Of a DNA stretch of 64,000 nt, positions 10,449 through 20,772 are shown piece by piece. The stretch lies in NCBI GenBank assembly GCA_014801945.1, contig JAAVDF010000025.1:54569-118568 (forward strand). The letters are read 5' to 3'. Positions within the stretch are counted from its first letter, which is position 1; each line of letters opens with the position of its first letter. A program made the translations under genes and the position numbers. Source of the DNA: Bacteroides sp. (GTDB taxonomy: Bacteria; Bacteroidota; Bacteroidia; Bacteroidales; Muribaculaceae). Under the pieces are notes generated by a model. It made no database searches. It was not told where the DNA came from and saw only the letters and a program-made list of their open reading frames with translations.

Positions 10449-11552
10449 ATGAATAAGAATTTAGCATTGGCAGCCGTTGCCGCCGGTTTACTCGCCGTAT
10501 CATGTGGCGGACATAAGAAAGATGAAATCCATGGCGCGGAAGAGGCCATTGACGTCGCGCTCCCGGAAGTGGATTCCGTGACACTCAGCAACACTTATCC
10601 CGGAGTGCTGACAGCAGCGCAGAAAGTCGATGTGGTGGCGCGCGTGAGCGGTCAGCTCCTATCCAAAAATTATGAGGGTGGCCAATATGTAAATAAAGGC
10701 GACCTACTATTCCGTATAGAGGACAGCAAGTATCGTGACGCTGTCCAGCAGGCCAACGCAGCTCTCGCCACCGCCATGAGCGAGAGGGATTATGCCAACA
10801 GTCACTATGAAGCCGTAAAAAAAGCCCTTGAGAGCGATGCCGTGTCCAAGATGGAAGTAAACGAGGCTGAAAGCAATCTGCGTCAGGCAGAGGCGAGCAT
10901 AAAGAACGCTCGTGCGGCGTTAGAGACAGCAAAGACAAATCTGAGCTATTGCACCATTACGGCTCCGATATCAGGAGTCATAACATCCGCATCAATGGAT
11001 GCAGGTAACTATGTCAACGGTGAGGGTAACGCGGTAAAGATGACCACCATATATGACAATTCAAGCCTTACCGCAAATTTCTCTGTAGAAAGCTCGCAGG
11101 ATATCGACATGGAGATGATCGACAGTTCTTTTTTGTCCCACATACCTCTGATGTTCTCCGACTCCATAAAGCATAAATATTACGGAGATCTTAGCTACGT
11201 CGCTCCTAATCTTGATACATCAACAGGAACACTTGCTCTCCAGTGCAAGATCCAGAACACTTATGATGAACTCCGCCCCGGAATGTTTGTAAAAGTTGAT
11301 CTGCCCTACAAAGTCGAGCCGAAAGCCATTCTTGTCAAAGATGCCTCGATCAGCACCGACCAGTTAGGAAAATATCTGTATGTGGTCAATGATTCCAATA
11401 CCGTGGTCTATACTCCTATAAAAGTAGGTCCGCTCTACCACGATTCACTTCGCGTCGTTGTGTCAGGTATCACACCGGATTCAAAATATGTAACCAAAGC
11501 ACTCCTGAAAGTCAGGGAGGGAATGAAAGTCAACCCCAAGCTTGTCAAATAG
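10449..11552 (+). CDS. RND efflux periplasmic adaptor (MFP) lipoprotein
   Basis: VDVVARVSGQLLSKNYEGGQYVNKGDLLFRIED and LSYCTITAPISGVITSASMDAGNYV. Confidence 0.92.
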   Translation: MNKNLALAAVAAGLLAVSCGGHKKDEIHGAEEAIDVALPEVDSVTLSNTYPGVLTAAQKVDVVARVSGQLLSKNYEGGQYVNKGDLLFRIEDSKYRDAVQQANAALATAMSERDYANSHYEAVKKALESDAVSKMEVNEAESNLRQAEASIKNARAALETAKTNLSYCTITAPISGVITSASMDAGNYVNGEGNAVKMTTIYDNSSLTANFSVESSQDIDMEMIDSSFLSHIPLMFSDSIKHKYYGDLSYVAPNLDTSTGTLALQCKIQNTYDELRPGMFVKVDLPYKVEPKAILVKDASISTDQLGKYLYVVNDSNTVVYTPIKVGPLYHDSLRVVVSGITPDSKYVTKALLKVREGMKVNPKLVK

Positions 11553-11629
11553 ACCCGGCTACGGTTGACATCAGCCCGATGAAATGATTTCAGAAATCTA
11601 TTAATCCACCCCTAATTTTCAGTAAAGAG

Positions 11630-14600
11630 ATGTTTTCAAGATTTTTTATAGACCGTCCGATATTTGCCACGGTACTGGCAATATTGATGGTGATTGTCGG
11701 CCTTATGACCGTCAAGAGTCTGCCAATCTCACAGTATCCCGACATCACTCCCCCGACAGTTATGGTGTCTGCCTCCTATCCCGGCGCAGATGCAGCTACG
11801 GTGGCAAAAGTTGTCGGCGAACCTATCGAAGAGCAGATCAACGGCGTAGAAGGAATGATGTACATGAGTTCGAACTCAAGCGACGGCTCGTATAATCTTA
11901 CCATAACCTTCGAGAATGGAACAAATCTCGATGATGCAGCCGTGAAGGTGCAGAATCGTGTCTCTCTTGCAGAGGCCACCCTCCCGACGGCCGTCAAGGA
12001 GCAAGGCATATCGGTGACTTCAGAGTCATCCAACATCATCCTCTTCATTGCACTTGAGGGTGACAACAGCGGCCGCTACGACGCGCTCTATCTAACCAAC
12101 TATGCGCAGCTCAACATCATCGACGAGCTTTCACGTATCGACGGTGTAGGTGGTGCGGCTGCCTTCGGTGCAGGTAAGTACAGTATGCGCGTATGGCTTG
12201 ATCCTGAAAAAATGCGTTACTATGATCTCACGCCTTCAGATGTGAGCGCGATGATCCAGTCGCAGAATCTCGAAGTATCAGCCGGTAGCGTGGGTACACC
12301 GCCTGTCAATAACGGAGTGGAATTCGAGTTCACATTGACCTCTCAAGGTCAGCTCAAAAGTGCCGAGCAGTTCGGTGACATCATTATCCGTTCGGCAGCC
12401 AACGGAGGTCTGCTCCGTCTCAAAGACATTGCAAAAGTTGAACTCGGAAGCCAAAGTTACTCCGGAGACGCTTCCGTGTCGGGTAAACCGGCAGGATTGA
12501 TCGGCGTTCAGCAGCTCCCCGGAGCGAATGCTCTTGAGGTGGCAAATAAGGTTAAGGACAAGATGGAAGATCTCTCAGAATATTTTCCATCGGGAGTTAA
12601 CTATCGTGTAATTCTTGATACCACTGAATTTGTCACCGCATCTATTGATGAGGTGCTGGTAACGTTTGTCGAAACCACCCTTATCGTGATGATTGTCATT
12701 CTCATCTTCCTTCAGAGCTGGCGTGCGGTGATCATCCCGATGATAGCGATTCCGGTCTCACTTATAGCCACGTTTGCTGTAATGAAGCTTCTCGGTTTCT
12801 CGCTCAATACGCTTACTCTTTTCGGTCTCGTACTGGCAATTGCCATAGTTGTCGATGATGCGATAGTCGTCGTGGAGGACTGTGCCCGACTGGTTCAGGA
12901 GGGGAAACTAACCCCACGGCAGAGTGCTGAAAAAGCCATGGTCGAACTTGAAGGCCCGGTGATCGGCGAGGTGCTCGTACTACTTTCCGTATTCATCCCG
13001 ACTGCATTCATCAGCGGTATCACAGGCGAGCTCTACAAACAGTTTGCATTAACCATCGCTACATCTGTAGCCTTTTCAGGCTTTAATGCACTCACATTTA
13101 CACCGGCCATGTGTGCGCTCTTCCTCCGTAAGAAGTCCGATCCCAACCCTCACTTCTTTCTCTACAAATGGTTCAACAAGGGCTATGGCTCTGTCCTCAA
13201 ACACTACACTTCAACAATCGGGAAACTCCTGAAACACCCCATTGTCGCCATAGGTATATATTTCGGCCTTTGCGTCCTTGCCTTCTGGGGATTCGTGAAA
13301 ATTCCGTCGAGCTACATTCCGCAGGAGGATATGGGCTACTTCATGACTTCCATTCAGCTGCCGACGGGCGCATCGCTTGAACGCACGGAAGAAGTCGTTG
13401 ATAAACTTACTGACCAGATCAAGGATATCGAAGAAGTAAAGGACATCATCTCGATCTCCGGTCAGTCAATGATGGGTGGTGGTTCAGGTGGTAATATGGC
13501 ATCACTGTTCGTAGTGCTCAAGCCGTGGAGTGAACGCCGTGGTAAATCTCATGATGTGAATGCCGTGATGAATAAGGTCAACGCGATAGCGGCTTCCTAT
13601 CAGGAACCCATCGTGTTCTCCATCAATCCTCCTGCCATTCCCGGTCTCGGCATGACATCAGGCATGGAGATGCAGATTCTTGACATTAACAATCTTGGCG
13701 CGGATGCGCTTCAGGAGACACTGCGTGAAATGCAGGCTGCAGCCGCCAAGGATAAGAGACTGGCTCAGATGACCACTATGTTCCAAGCCGGCGTTCCGCA
13801 ATATCGCATTGACATTGATCGTGACAAGGCCAAACTTATGGGTCTGACGATAGACAACATCTATAGCACCCTCGCTCAATTCATGGGCGGCAGCTATGTG
13901 AATGACTTCGTCGAATTCGGACGCACCTATCAGGTCAATATGAGTGGTAATAGCCTCACACGAAGCAGCATCGACCAGATCCCGAATCTGACGGTAAGGA
14001 ACAATGATGACGAGATGGTCCCATTCTCATCATTCGCAAGCATTGTTCCGACAATGGGACAATCTACGGTGAGCCGTTACAACATGTATAACTCCGCATC
14101 CATTACCGGTACTCCTGCAGCCAACGTATCAAGTTCAGATGCTATCGCTGCTATGGAGGAGATACTCAAGGAAACCGTAGGCGACAGATTTGCCTACGCA
14201 TGGACAGGCGAGGCTTATCAGGAGACCCAGTCAGGAACGACAATATCTTTCGTGTTGATTTTCGCAATCATCATAACGATCCTCGTGTTAGCCGCACAGT
14301 ATGAAAGCTGGACCGATCCGCTTGCAGTTGTCGTGGCCATGCCTACAGCCATCTTCGGAACTGTGCTTGGCTGTATGTTCCTTTCGCAATCCATATCAAT
14401 CTACACGCAGATCGGTATAATCCTGCTGCTCGGTCTCGCGGCCAAGAATGCGATCCTTATTGTCGAGTATGCTCGTGATTTCCATGCGGCCGGCCAGAGC
14501 ATACGTCAGGCTGCGGCCGATGCAGGTAGCATCCGCTTCCGCCCTATTATGATGACAGCATTCGCATTTGTCTTCGGTGTACTCCCCATGCTGTTCGCTA

Positions 14601-14830
14601 CGGGTGCAGGCGCACAGTCCCGAATCGCACTCGGCACGGCTGTGGTATTCGGTATGGCGACAAATGCCATCGCCGGCACTCTGTTCGTTCCGGGATTCTG
14701 GGAACTTTTCGAAAGATTCCGCGAGAAGTACCTTTCGAAAATCTTCGCAGCCTCCACCGACGGCAATTCGCAGCCGGGACAATCCGGGTCCGACACCCCG
14801 ACTTCGGGTACAGGTACGGGATCGGTATAA
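11630..14830 (+). CDS. RND/HAE1-family efflux permease
   Basis: MFSRFFIDRPIFATVLAILMVIVGLMTVKSLPISQYPDITPPTVMV; two large TM blocks. Confidence 0.95.
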   Translation: MFSRFFIDRPIFATVLAILMVIVGLMTVKSLPISQYPDITPPTVMVSASYPGADAATVAKVVGEPIEEQINGVEGMMYMSSNSSDGSYNLTITFENGTNLDDAAVKVQNRVSLAEATLPTAVKEQGISVTSESSNIILFIALEGDNSGRYDALYLTNYAQLNIIDELSRIDGVGGAAAFGAGKYSMRVWLDPEKMRYYDLTPSDVSAMIQSQNLEVSAGSVGTPPVNNGVEFEFTLTSQGQLKSAEQFGDIIIRSAANGGLLRLKDIAKVELGSQSYSGDASVSGKPAGLIGVQQLPGANALEVANKVKDKMEDLSEYFPSGVNYRVILDTTEFVTASIDEVLVTFVETTLIVMIVILIFLQSWRAVIIPMIAIPVSLIATFAVMKLLGFSLNTLTLFGLVLAIAIVVDDAIVVVEDCARLVQEGKLTPRQSAEKAMVELEGPVIGEVLVLLSVFIPTAFISGITGELYKQFALTIATSVAFSGFNALTFTPAMCALFLRKKSDPNPHFFLYKWFNKGYGSVLKHYTSTIGKLLKHPIVAIGIYFGLCVLAFWGFVKIPSSYIPQEDMGYFMTSIQLPTGASLERTEEVVDKLTDQIKDIEEVKDIISISGQSMMGGGSGGNMASLFVVLKPWSERRGKSHDVNAVMNKVNAIAASYQEPIVFSINPPAIPGLGMTSGMEMQILDINNLGADALQETLREMQAAAAKDKRLAQMTTMFQAGVPQYRIDIDRDKAKLMGLTIDNIYSTLAQFMGGSYVNDFVEFGRTYQVNMSGNSLTRSSIDQIPNLTVRNNDDEMVPFSSFASIVPTMGQSTVSRYNMYNSASITGTPAANVSSSDAIAAMEEILKETVGDRFAYAWTGEAYQETQSGTTISFVLIFAIIITILVLAAQYESWTDPLAVVVAMPTAIFGTVLGCMFLSQSISIYTQIGIILLLGLAAKNAILIVEYARDFHAAGQSIRQAAADAGSIRFRPIMMTAFAFVFGVLPMLFATGAGAQSRIALGTAVVFGMATNAIAGTLFVPGFWELFERFREKYLSKIFAASTDGNSQPGQSGSDTPTSGTGTGSV

Positions 14831-14873
14831 TCTCCGGATCACCTACACAGGCCTTTTAATCTCTATTATAATC

Positions 14874-14916
14874 GAAGACTGCCTGAAATCCGATTGCGGG
14901 ATTTCAGGCAGTCTTC
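14874..14916 (+). terminator. Intrinsic terminator-like 18-bp perfect hairpin after the RND operon
   Basis: GAAGACTGCCTGAAATCC / GGATTTCAGGCAGTCTTC. Confidence 0.75.
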
Positions 14917-14990
14917 CTATAAATATATGTGTATATCTCCGAAAATGCGCCATTCAACGGATTAAAGTAAGAAAGTTTAGGATTTTTTTG

Positions 14991-14998
14991 TAACTTTG
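14991..14998 (+). promoter_or_regulatory. Putative -7 box of the TetR gene
   Basis: TAACTTTG (TAnnTTTG) about 20 bp before the start codon. Confidence 0.45.
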
Positions 14999-15018
14999 CC
15001 GTAGAAAAGATTTACAGC

Positions 15019-15624
15019 ATGACAATGGCGTCAAAGACCCGCGAAAGACTTCTGGACGTTGCCCGTCAACTCTTTGCCAGCAATGGTGTTGAAAAGACTA
15101 CGATGAACGACATTGCCACCGCCTCTGACAAGGGGCGGCGCACCATCTATACATATTTCAAAAATAAAAAAGAGATATACGATGCTGTGATCGAACGCGA
15201 GAGTGAAGCCATAGTGATGAAACTCAGAAATGTGGTCATTTCCAATCTCGCACCGGCCGAGAAACTCAAACGCTTCCTTGAGGCTCGATTTGATATCGTG
15301 GAGGAAACCATCCGCGAATCCACCACCAGTCAGATCATTTCATATATCACACTCGACTATAAGCGTCTTGAGCGCATACGCACACTCGCAGTCGCTAAGG
15401 AAAAGGGGCTGATCTCGCAGATGATCGACGAAGGTGTCAGTCAAGGCGTGTTCGATCCGGTCCAGTCAAGATTGTTTCCGGGAGTCTATGAAATGATTTT
15501 TCAAGGATTTGACTTCTGCCATCTGCGCAGCAACTTTGCGGATTTCAACCTCACAGCGGAGGAGATCCGTGAATCGGTCATCCATTTTCTGATCAATACG
15601 CTTGTTATTAAACCAACAACATAG
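15019..15624 (+). CDS. TetR/AcrR-family transcriptional regulator
   Basis: TRERLLDVARQLFASNGVEKTTMNDIATASDKGRRTIYTYFKNKKEIYDAV. Confidence 0.92.
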   Translation: MTMASKTRERLLDVARQLFASNGVEKTTMNDIATASDKGRRTIYTYFKNKKEIYDAVIERESEAIVMKLRNVVISNLAPAEKLKRFLEARFDIVEETIRESTTSQIISYITLDYKRLERIRTLAVAKEKGLISQMIDEGVSQGVFDPVQSRLFPGVYEMIFQGFDFCHLRSNFADFNLTAEEIRESVIHFLINTLVIKPTT

Positions 15625-15649
15625 TTCAACTAAAAGACATTTCAAAAAA

Positions 15650-16396
15650 ATGAAATTACTTGAAGGAAAAGTAGCACTCATCACCGGCGCCGCCCGTGGC
15701 ATCGGTAAGAGTATCGCCCTTAAATTCGCACAGGAAGGTGCAGATATCGCCTTCACTGACCTTAACCGCGATGAAAACATGGAAGCCACCGAGAAGGAAC
15801 TTGAAGCTCTCGGCGTAAAGGCTAAGGGATATGCCTCAAATGCAGCTGACTTCGCTCAGACCGAGGAAGTCGTTGCTAAGGTAAAGGAAGATTTCGGTCA
15901 TATCGACATTCTCGTCAACAATGCAGGTATCACTAAGGACGGCCTTATGATGCGCATGACTGAGGCTCAATGGGATGCAGTGATCGCAGTCAACCTCAAG
16001 AGCGCGTTCAACTTCATTCATGCAGTCCTTCCCATCATGATGCGCCAGCGCAGCGGTTCCATCATCAATATGGCATCAGTGGTAGGCGTACACGGCAACG
16101 CAGGTCAGGCAAACTATGCTGCATCCAAGGCCGGTCTTATCGCTCTCGCAAAGAGTATCGCTCAGGAAGTCGGCTCACGCGGCATCCGTGCCAATGCTAT
16201 TGCCCCCGGCTTCATCGAGACAGCCATGACTGCCGCCCTCCCCGACGAAGTGCGTAAGGAATGGGCTCTCAAAATTCCTCTCCGCCGTGCCGGTCAGGTC
16301 GAGGACATCGCCAATGTCGCCACCTTCCTTGCATCAGACATGTCAAGCTACGTGTCAGGTCAGGTCATTCAGGTGGACGGTGGCATGAACATGTAA
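15650..16396 (+). CDS. fabG: 3-oxoacyl-[ACP] reductase
   Basis: SDR motifs ITGAARGIGKSIA, NNAGITKDGLMMRM, YAASKAG; starts MKLLEGKVALITG at 15650. Confidence 0.92.
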   Translation: MKLLEGKVALITGAARGIGKSIALKFAQEGADIAFTDLNRDENMEATEKELEALGVKAKGYASNAADFAQTEEVVAKVKEDFGHIDILVNNAGITKDGLMMRMTEAQWDAVIAVNLKSAFNFIHAVLPIMMRQRSGSIINMASVVGVHGNAGQANYAASKAGLIALAKSIAQEVGSRGIRANAIAPGFIETAMTAALPDEVRKEWALKIPLRRAGQVEDIANVATFLASDMSSYVSGQVIQVDGGMNM

Positions 16397-16498
16397 TAAG
16401 CCGTTAACGTTTTCTTGACATAAGGGCACGGTTAACCGGATTTTCCGCAACCACCGGTCCTTATGTCATTCCTTATAATACAACGCTCACAATACCGA

Positions 16499-17089
16499 AT
16501 GCTGACATACAACACTCAACTCAAACATCTCATTCTGCCGGAATACGGTCGTAATATCCATCAAATGGTTGACCACTGCCTCACAATCGAGGACAGGGAC
16601 GAGCGCACACGTTGCGCCCACTCTATCGTCAACAGCATGGCCAAGCTTTTTCCGAAGATCCGTGAAGAAGAGGACTATCAGCGTAAACTTTGGGATCACC
16701 TTGCAATCATGAGTGATTTCAGTCTTGATATCGACTGGCCATTCGAGACACTTAAATCGGACAATTTCAATTCTCGTCCTGAAAAAGTGCCCTATACGGC
16801 GGAACACATCCGTTACCGTCATTATGGAAAAGATGTAGAGCTGATGATACGCAAGGCTGTCAGCATGGATGAAGGTCCGGAACGCGACGAACTTGTGCTG
16901 CTCATAGCCAACCACATGAAGAAACTTCTGCTCGGCGTCAACCCCGACGGTGTTGAGGATGTGAAGATATTCAAAGATCTTGCCGAATATTCCCACGGCG
17001 CACTGCGTCTTGATCCGGAGACCGTAAGATTACACGAGTTCAAGATCATCGCACCTCCGGCTGCAAGCAAGAAAAAGAAAAAGAGATAA
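16499..17089 (+). CDS. DUF4290-like conserved protein
   Basis: MLTYNTQLKHLILPEYGRNIHQMVDHCLTIEDRDERTRCAHSIVNSM; Bacteroidetes-specific pattern. Confidence 0.6.
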   Translation: MLTYNTQLKHLILPEYGRNIHQMVDHCLTIEDRDERTRCAHSIVNSMAKLFPKIREEEDYQRKLWDHLAIMSDFSLDIDWPFETLKSDNFNSRPEKVPYTAEHIRYRHYGKDVELMIRKAVSMDEGPERDELVLLIANHMKKLLLGVNPDGVEDVKIFKDLAEYSHGALRLDPETVRLHEFKIIAPPAASKKKKKR

Positions 17090-17121
17090 GTCTAATCAAC
17101 TAATCAATATAAATCAGGAAC

Positions 17122-17664
17122 GTGATAAAGCTGTCGGAAATCGCTGAAGCCGGTCATTTCAACAAAGCCCACGGAATTAAGGGCGAGATGTCGGCCACTC
17201 TTGATCTGGATCTTGACCTCGATGAGATTAAATGTATCATTATCCCTATCGAGGGAATTTTCGTGCCTTTTTTTGTGAAATCATGGCGTCCGCGGACAGC
17301 CGACACATGCCTGCTTTCGCTTGAGGGCATTGACAATGAGGTCCGGGCACAGGAATTCAACAATATGCCCTTCTACATCCTTCGCTCTGACATACCTGAA
17401 GATGACGAGGATGAGTATGATGACGAGGAAGGTTTTTATGCTTCTGACCTGATCGGTTACAAAGTTCATGATCTCAACCTCGGAGACATCGGTATGATTT
17501 CAGGTATCAATGACGCGACAGAGAATGTCCTCTTCCTGATCACAACTCCGGGCGGCGAAGAAATCTTTGTTCCCGTGGCGGATGAATATATTGAATCCAT
17601 TGATCACGACTCAGAAGTAATCACTACCGATCTCCCGACAGGACTTATAGACTTAAATAGTTGA
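17122..17664 (+). CDS. rimM: 16S rRNA processing protein RimM (GTG start)
   Basis: GHFNKAHGIKGEMSATLD, LIGYKVHDLNLGDIGMISGI, GGEEIFVPVADEYIESID. Confidence 0.85.
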   Translation: MIKLSEIAEAGHFNKAHGIKGEMSATLDLDLDLDEIKCIIIPIEGIFVPFFVKSWRPRTADTCLLSLEGIDNEVRAQEFNNMPFYILRSDIPEDDEDEYDDEEGFYASDLIGYKVHDLNLGDIGMISGINDATENVLFLITTPGGEEIFVPVADEYIESIDHDSEVITTDLPTGLIDLNS

Positions 17665-17669
17665 AACTT

Positions 17670-17975
17670 ATGAAAGAATTTGACGAAAAAGAAGCCATCA
17701 ACGCCATGCGTGCCGTCCTCTCCGATGAAAGCTCGGTCCTTTATGACGATGATGAACTGCTCAATGTCATTGACATTATCTGGGACTGGTATGATGATCA
17801 GGGACTCCTTGACATCGATACTGAAGCAGATGATGAGGATATCAACACCGATGCCCTCATAAAGCATGTCGGCAAGATGCTCGCTAAAGATAGTGATTCC
17901 CCCATCCGGCGCGAGGACGTAGAGCCATTGGTCATGGCTGAGCTCCGTTACGAACAGTCACTTGAAGAGTTCTGA
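17670..17975 (+). CDS. Small acidic hypothetical protein
   Basis: ORF MKEFDEKEAINAMRAVLSDESSVLYDDDELLNVIDIIWDWYDDQG. Confidence 0.55.
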   Translation: MKEFDEKEAINAMRAVLSDESSVLYDDDELLNVIDIIWDWYDDQGLLDIDTEADDEDINTDALIKHVGKMLAKDSDSPIRREDVEPLVMAELRYEQSLEEF

Positions 17976-18022
17976 CCTCTTCTGTGGAAAAACTCTACAA
18001 TAAGCAACTCACAAATCCGAAT

Positions 18023-18667
18023 ATGAAAAAAATCCTCTTTGCTTCACTGACAGCACTCACGCTCTCTGTTTCACTGCCCGGCTTGACCGCAAAAGCAGTA
18101 AACAATGATCCGTATGCAGATTATGATGAGACTGTCTATATGGACATGGAGCTGGAGGAGAATCTGAAAGCCCCTGCTGTCGGTGAGCGCGAACATGCCG
18201 CCGTCAAGAATTATATGGGGCGTTTAGGACGGGATCTCGTACAGAAAAATTATATCGTTGATCTTATGCGCAACGATGAGGTGGTACTTGTGACCATCCC
18301 TACCGACGATCTCTTCCTGCCCAACGATACTCTCCTCACCCCGGCCGCACCGGGCAAACTCCGTCCGATCATCTCGCTCCTAAATGACCCGATGATGTTT
18401 AAGGTGGTCTATGCCGTACACACTGACAATACGGGATCACCGACCTACAATATGAACCTCTCCCATGAGCGCAACACTTCAATCTATGAATGGCTTCTTG
18501 ACCAAGTCAGCGAGGATCTAATCATAATCCCTTATGAATTTGGTGACACTGAACCGCTCGTGGCAAATGACTCCCGAAAGGGCCGCAAGGAGAACCGCCG
18601 TCTTGAAATTTTCCTTATTCCCGGACCTAAGCTCATCACTCTCGCTCAAAAAGGGGCACTAAAATGA
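18023..18667 (+). CDS. Secreted OmpA-domain-like protein
   Basis: Signal peptide from 18023; VVYAVHTDNTGSPTYNMNLSHERNTSIYEWLLDQ resembles a divergent OmpA C-terminal domain. Confidence 0.5.
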   Translation: MKKILFASLTALTLSVSLPGLTAKAVNNDPYADYDETVYMDMELEENLKAPAVGEREHAAVKNYMGRLGRDLVQKNYIVDLMRNDEVVLVTIPTDDLFLPNDTLLTPAAPGKLRPIISLLNDPMMFKVVYAVHTDNTGSPTYNMNLSHERNTSIYEWLLDQVSEDLIIIPYEFGDTEPLVANDSRKGRKENRRLEIFLIPGPKLITLAQKGALK

Positions 18668-18690
18668 CGGCTGCAATGCATAATTTTTCG

Positions 18691-18698
18691 TAAATTTG
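18691..18698 (+). promoter_or_regulatory. Putative -7 box of proS
   Basis: TAAATTTG. Confidence 0.45.
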
Positions 18699-18779
18699 CA
18701 CCCTCCTCGACTCACCTCTATCACAGACTACGAAACTACAAAAAATCAAGAATATAATTTCTATACATTTCTTTATACA

Positions 18780-20261
18780 ATGGCAAAGGAACTAAAAGAT
18801 CTCACCAAGCGCAGTGAAGACTATTCAAAATGGTACAACGAACTTGTTGTAAAGGCTGATCTTGCCGAACAGAGTGCGGTGCGCGGCTGTATGGTGATCA
18901 AGCCCTATGGCTATGCCATCTGGGAAAAGATGCAGCAGACTCTCGACAAGATGTTTAAGGAAACCGGCGTGCAGAACGCATATTTTCCCCTACTCATTCC
19001 CAAATCGTTTCTTTGCCGCGAGGCCGAACATGTAGAAGGCTTTGCCAAAGAATGTGCTGTCGTCACCCACTATCGCCTGAAGAATGATCCTAACGGCAAT
19101 GGTGTGATTGTCGATCCCGACGCTCGTCTTGAGGAAGAACTTATCGTACGTCCGACTTCCGAGACAATCATCTGGGGCACATACAAGAACTGGATCCACA
19201 GTTACCGTGATCTTCCCCTGCTTTGCAACCAATGGGCCAATGTGATGCGTTGGGAAATGCGCACACGCATGTTCCTCCGTACAGCTGAATTCCTTTGGCA
19301 GGAAGGCCACTGTGCCCACGCCACAGCCGAGGAATCGGAAGCCCGCACAGTTCAGATGATCAACCTCTATGCAGACTTCGCTGAAAAATACATGGCCATG
19401 CCCGTTATCAAGGGTGTAAAGTCGGCCAACGAACGCTTTGCAGGCGCACTCAACACCTACACCATCGAGGCCATGATGCAGGACGGCAAGGCTCTTCAGT
19501 CAGGTACTTCACATAACCTCGGACAGAATTTTGCCAAAGCGTTTGATGTGACCTTCGTCAACAAGGATAACAAACCCGAATACGTGTGGGCCAATTCTTG
19601 GGGCGTATCGACCCGCCTCATGGGAGCTCTCATCATGACACACTCCGATGACAATGGCCTCGTGCTTCCTCCCCATCTCGCACCCATTCAGGTAGTAATT
19701 ATACCTATCTATAAGAACAGCGAGCAGCTTGCTGAAATTTCAGCTAAAGTTGAGCCTATCATCAACGAACTCCGCGCACTCGGTATCAGTGTCAAGTATG
19801 ATGACTCCGAGAACAAGCGTCCGGGCTTCAAGTTTGCCGACTACGAGCTTAAAGGCGTTCCTGTCCGTCTCGCTATCGGTGCTCGTGACATCGAAAACGG
19901 TACTGTCGAGGTGATGCGCCGCGACACTCTCGAAAAGCATGTTGCTCCCCTCGAAGGCATTGCCGGTTATGTTGCCAAACTTCTCGAAGAGATTCAGGAC
20001 AATATCTTCCAGAAGGCACTCAAGCATCGCGAATCAATGACCCGTACAGTCGATACATACGAGGAGTTCAAAGAAGAGATCGAAAAGGGTGGCTTCATCC
20101 TTGCCCACTGGGACGGAACTACCGAAACCGAGGAAAAAGTCAAGGAAGAGACCAAGGCTACTATCCGTTGCATTCCTTTGGATGGCGATGACACTCCCGG
20201 ATTCTGCATGGTGACAGGTAAGCCCTCGGCACGCCGCGTCATCTTCGCACGTAATTATTGA
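18780..20261 (+). CDS. proS: Prolyl-tRNA synthetase
   Basis: [51 protein letters not shown] class II motifs. Confidence 0.95.
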   Translation: MAKELKDLTKRSEDYSKWYNELVVKADLAEQSAVRGCMVIKPYGYAIWEKMQQTLDKMFKETGVQNAYFPLLIPKSFLCREAEHVEGFAKECAVVTHYRLKNDPNGNGVIVDPDARLEEELIVRPTSETIIWGTYKNWIHSYRDLPLLCNQWANVMRWEMRTRMFLRTAEFLWQEGHCAHATAEESEARTVQMINLYADFAEKYMAMPVIKGVKSANERFAGALNTYTIEAMMQDGKALQSGTSHNLGQNFAKAFDVTFVNKDNKPEYVWANSWGVSTRLMGALIMTHSDDNGLVLPPHLAPIQVVIIPIYKNSEQLAEISAKVEPIINELRALGISVKYDDSENKRPGFKFADYELKGVPVRLAIGARDIENGTVEVMRRDTLEKHVAPLEGIAGYVAKLLEEIQDNIFQKALKHRESMTRTVDTYEEFKEEIEKGGFILAHWDGTTETEEKVKEETKATIRCIPLDGDDTPGFCMVTGKPSARRVIFARNY

Positions 20262-20436
20262 TCTATACCTGATGGGAACGTCAATGATTGTTTTGACACC
20301 CCATCCTGAACCATATACTCATTCCCCTCTCTCCCATCCTTTCGGATGAAAAAATGTGTATGTATCCCGATATTGCAACATACATCGGAATCGGTGTGAG
20401 TCCGGAGAACTCTATATTTTATTAAGTTAAACAGCG

Positions 20437-20471
20437 TCCGCAGTGTGATATGATCTGATGATCAGCGCGGA
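20437..20471 (+). promoter_or_regulatory. Hairpin followed by T5 directly before the HU gene start
   Basis: TCCGC...GCGGA then TTTTTG; inner GATC-tgat-GATC. Confidence 0.35.
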
Positions 20472-20478
20472 TTTTTGA

Positions 20479-20772
20479 TTGAATAAGAAAAAATTGGACA
20501 ACAAAGCATTTATCAGCCGTCTGTCAAAACGCCTCAACCGTGAACCGGCTGAGGTCACGACACTTGTCGAGGGGCTCAGCGTTATTATCCGGGAGGCAGG
20601 TTCTGAACTTGATTCCATCGCTGTTCCCGGATTCGGAACTTTCAAATCGACAAAGGAGGAAGAGAAAGTTGTGACTGACGAGGCTACCGGAGAGCGTAAG
20701 CTCTATCCTCCGATGATCACTATGGAGTTTCAACCCAGCATTGTACTTAGGAAAAAGTTAAGCCACAGATGA
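20479..20772 (+). CDS. HU-family DNA-binding protein (TTG start inferred)
   Basis: LDNKAFISRLSKRLNREPAEVTTLVEGLSVIIREAGSELDSIAVPGFGTFKSTKEEEKV. Confidence 0.7.
   Translation: MNKKKLDNKAFISRLSKRLNREPAEVTTLVEGLSVIIREAGSELDSIAVPGFGTFKSTKEEEKVVTDEATGERKLYPPMITMEFQPSIVLRKKLSHR

Noticed and set aside
8994-15624. Efflux operon plus TetR as a possible novel resistance island
   Set aside because: Standard TolC-MFP-RND-TetR arrangement with no mobile element signatures; ordinary chromosomal operon
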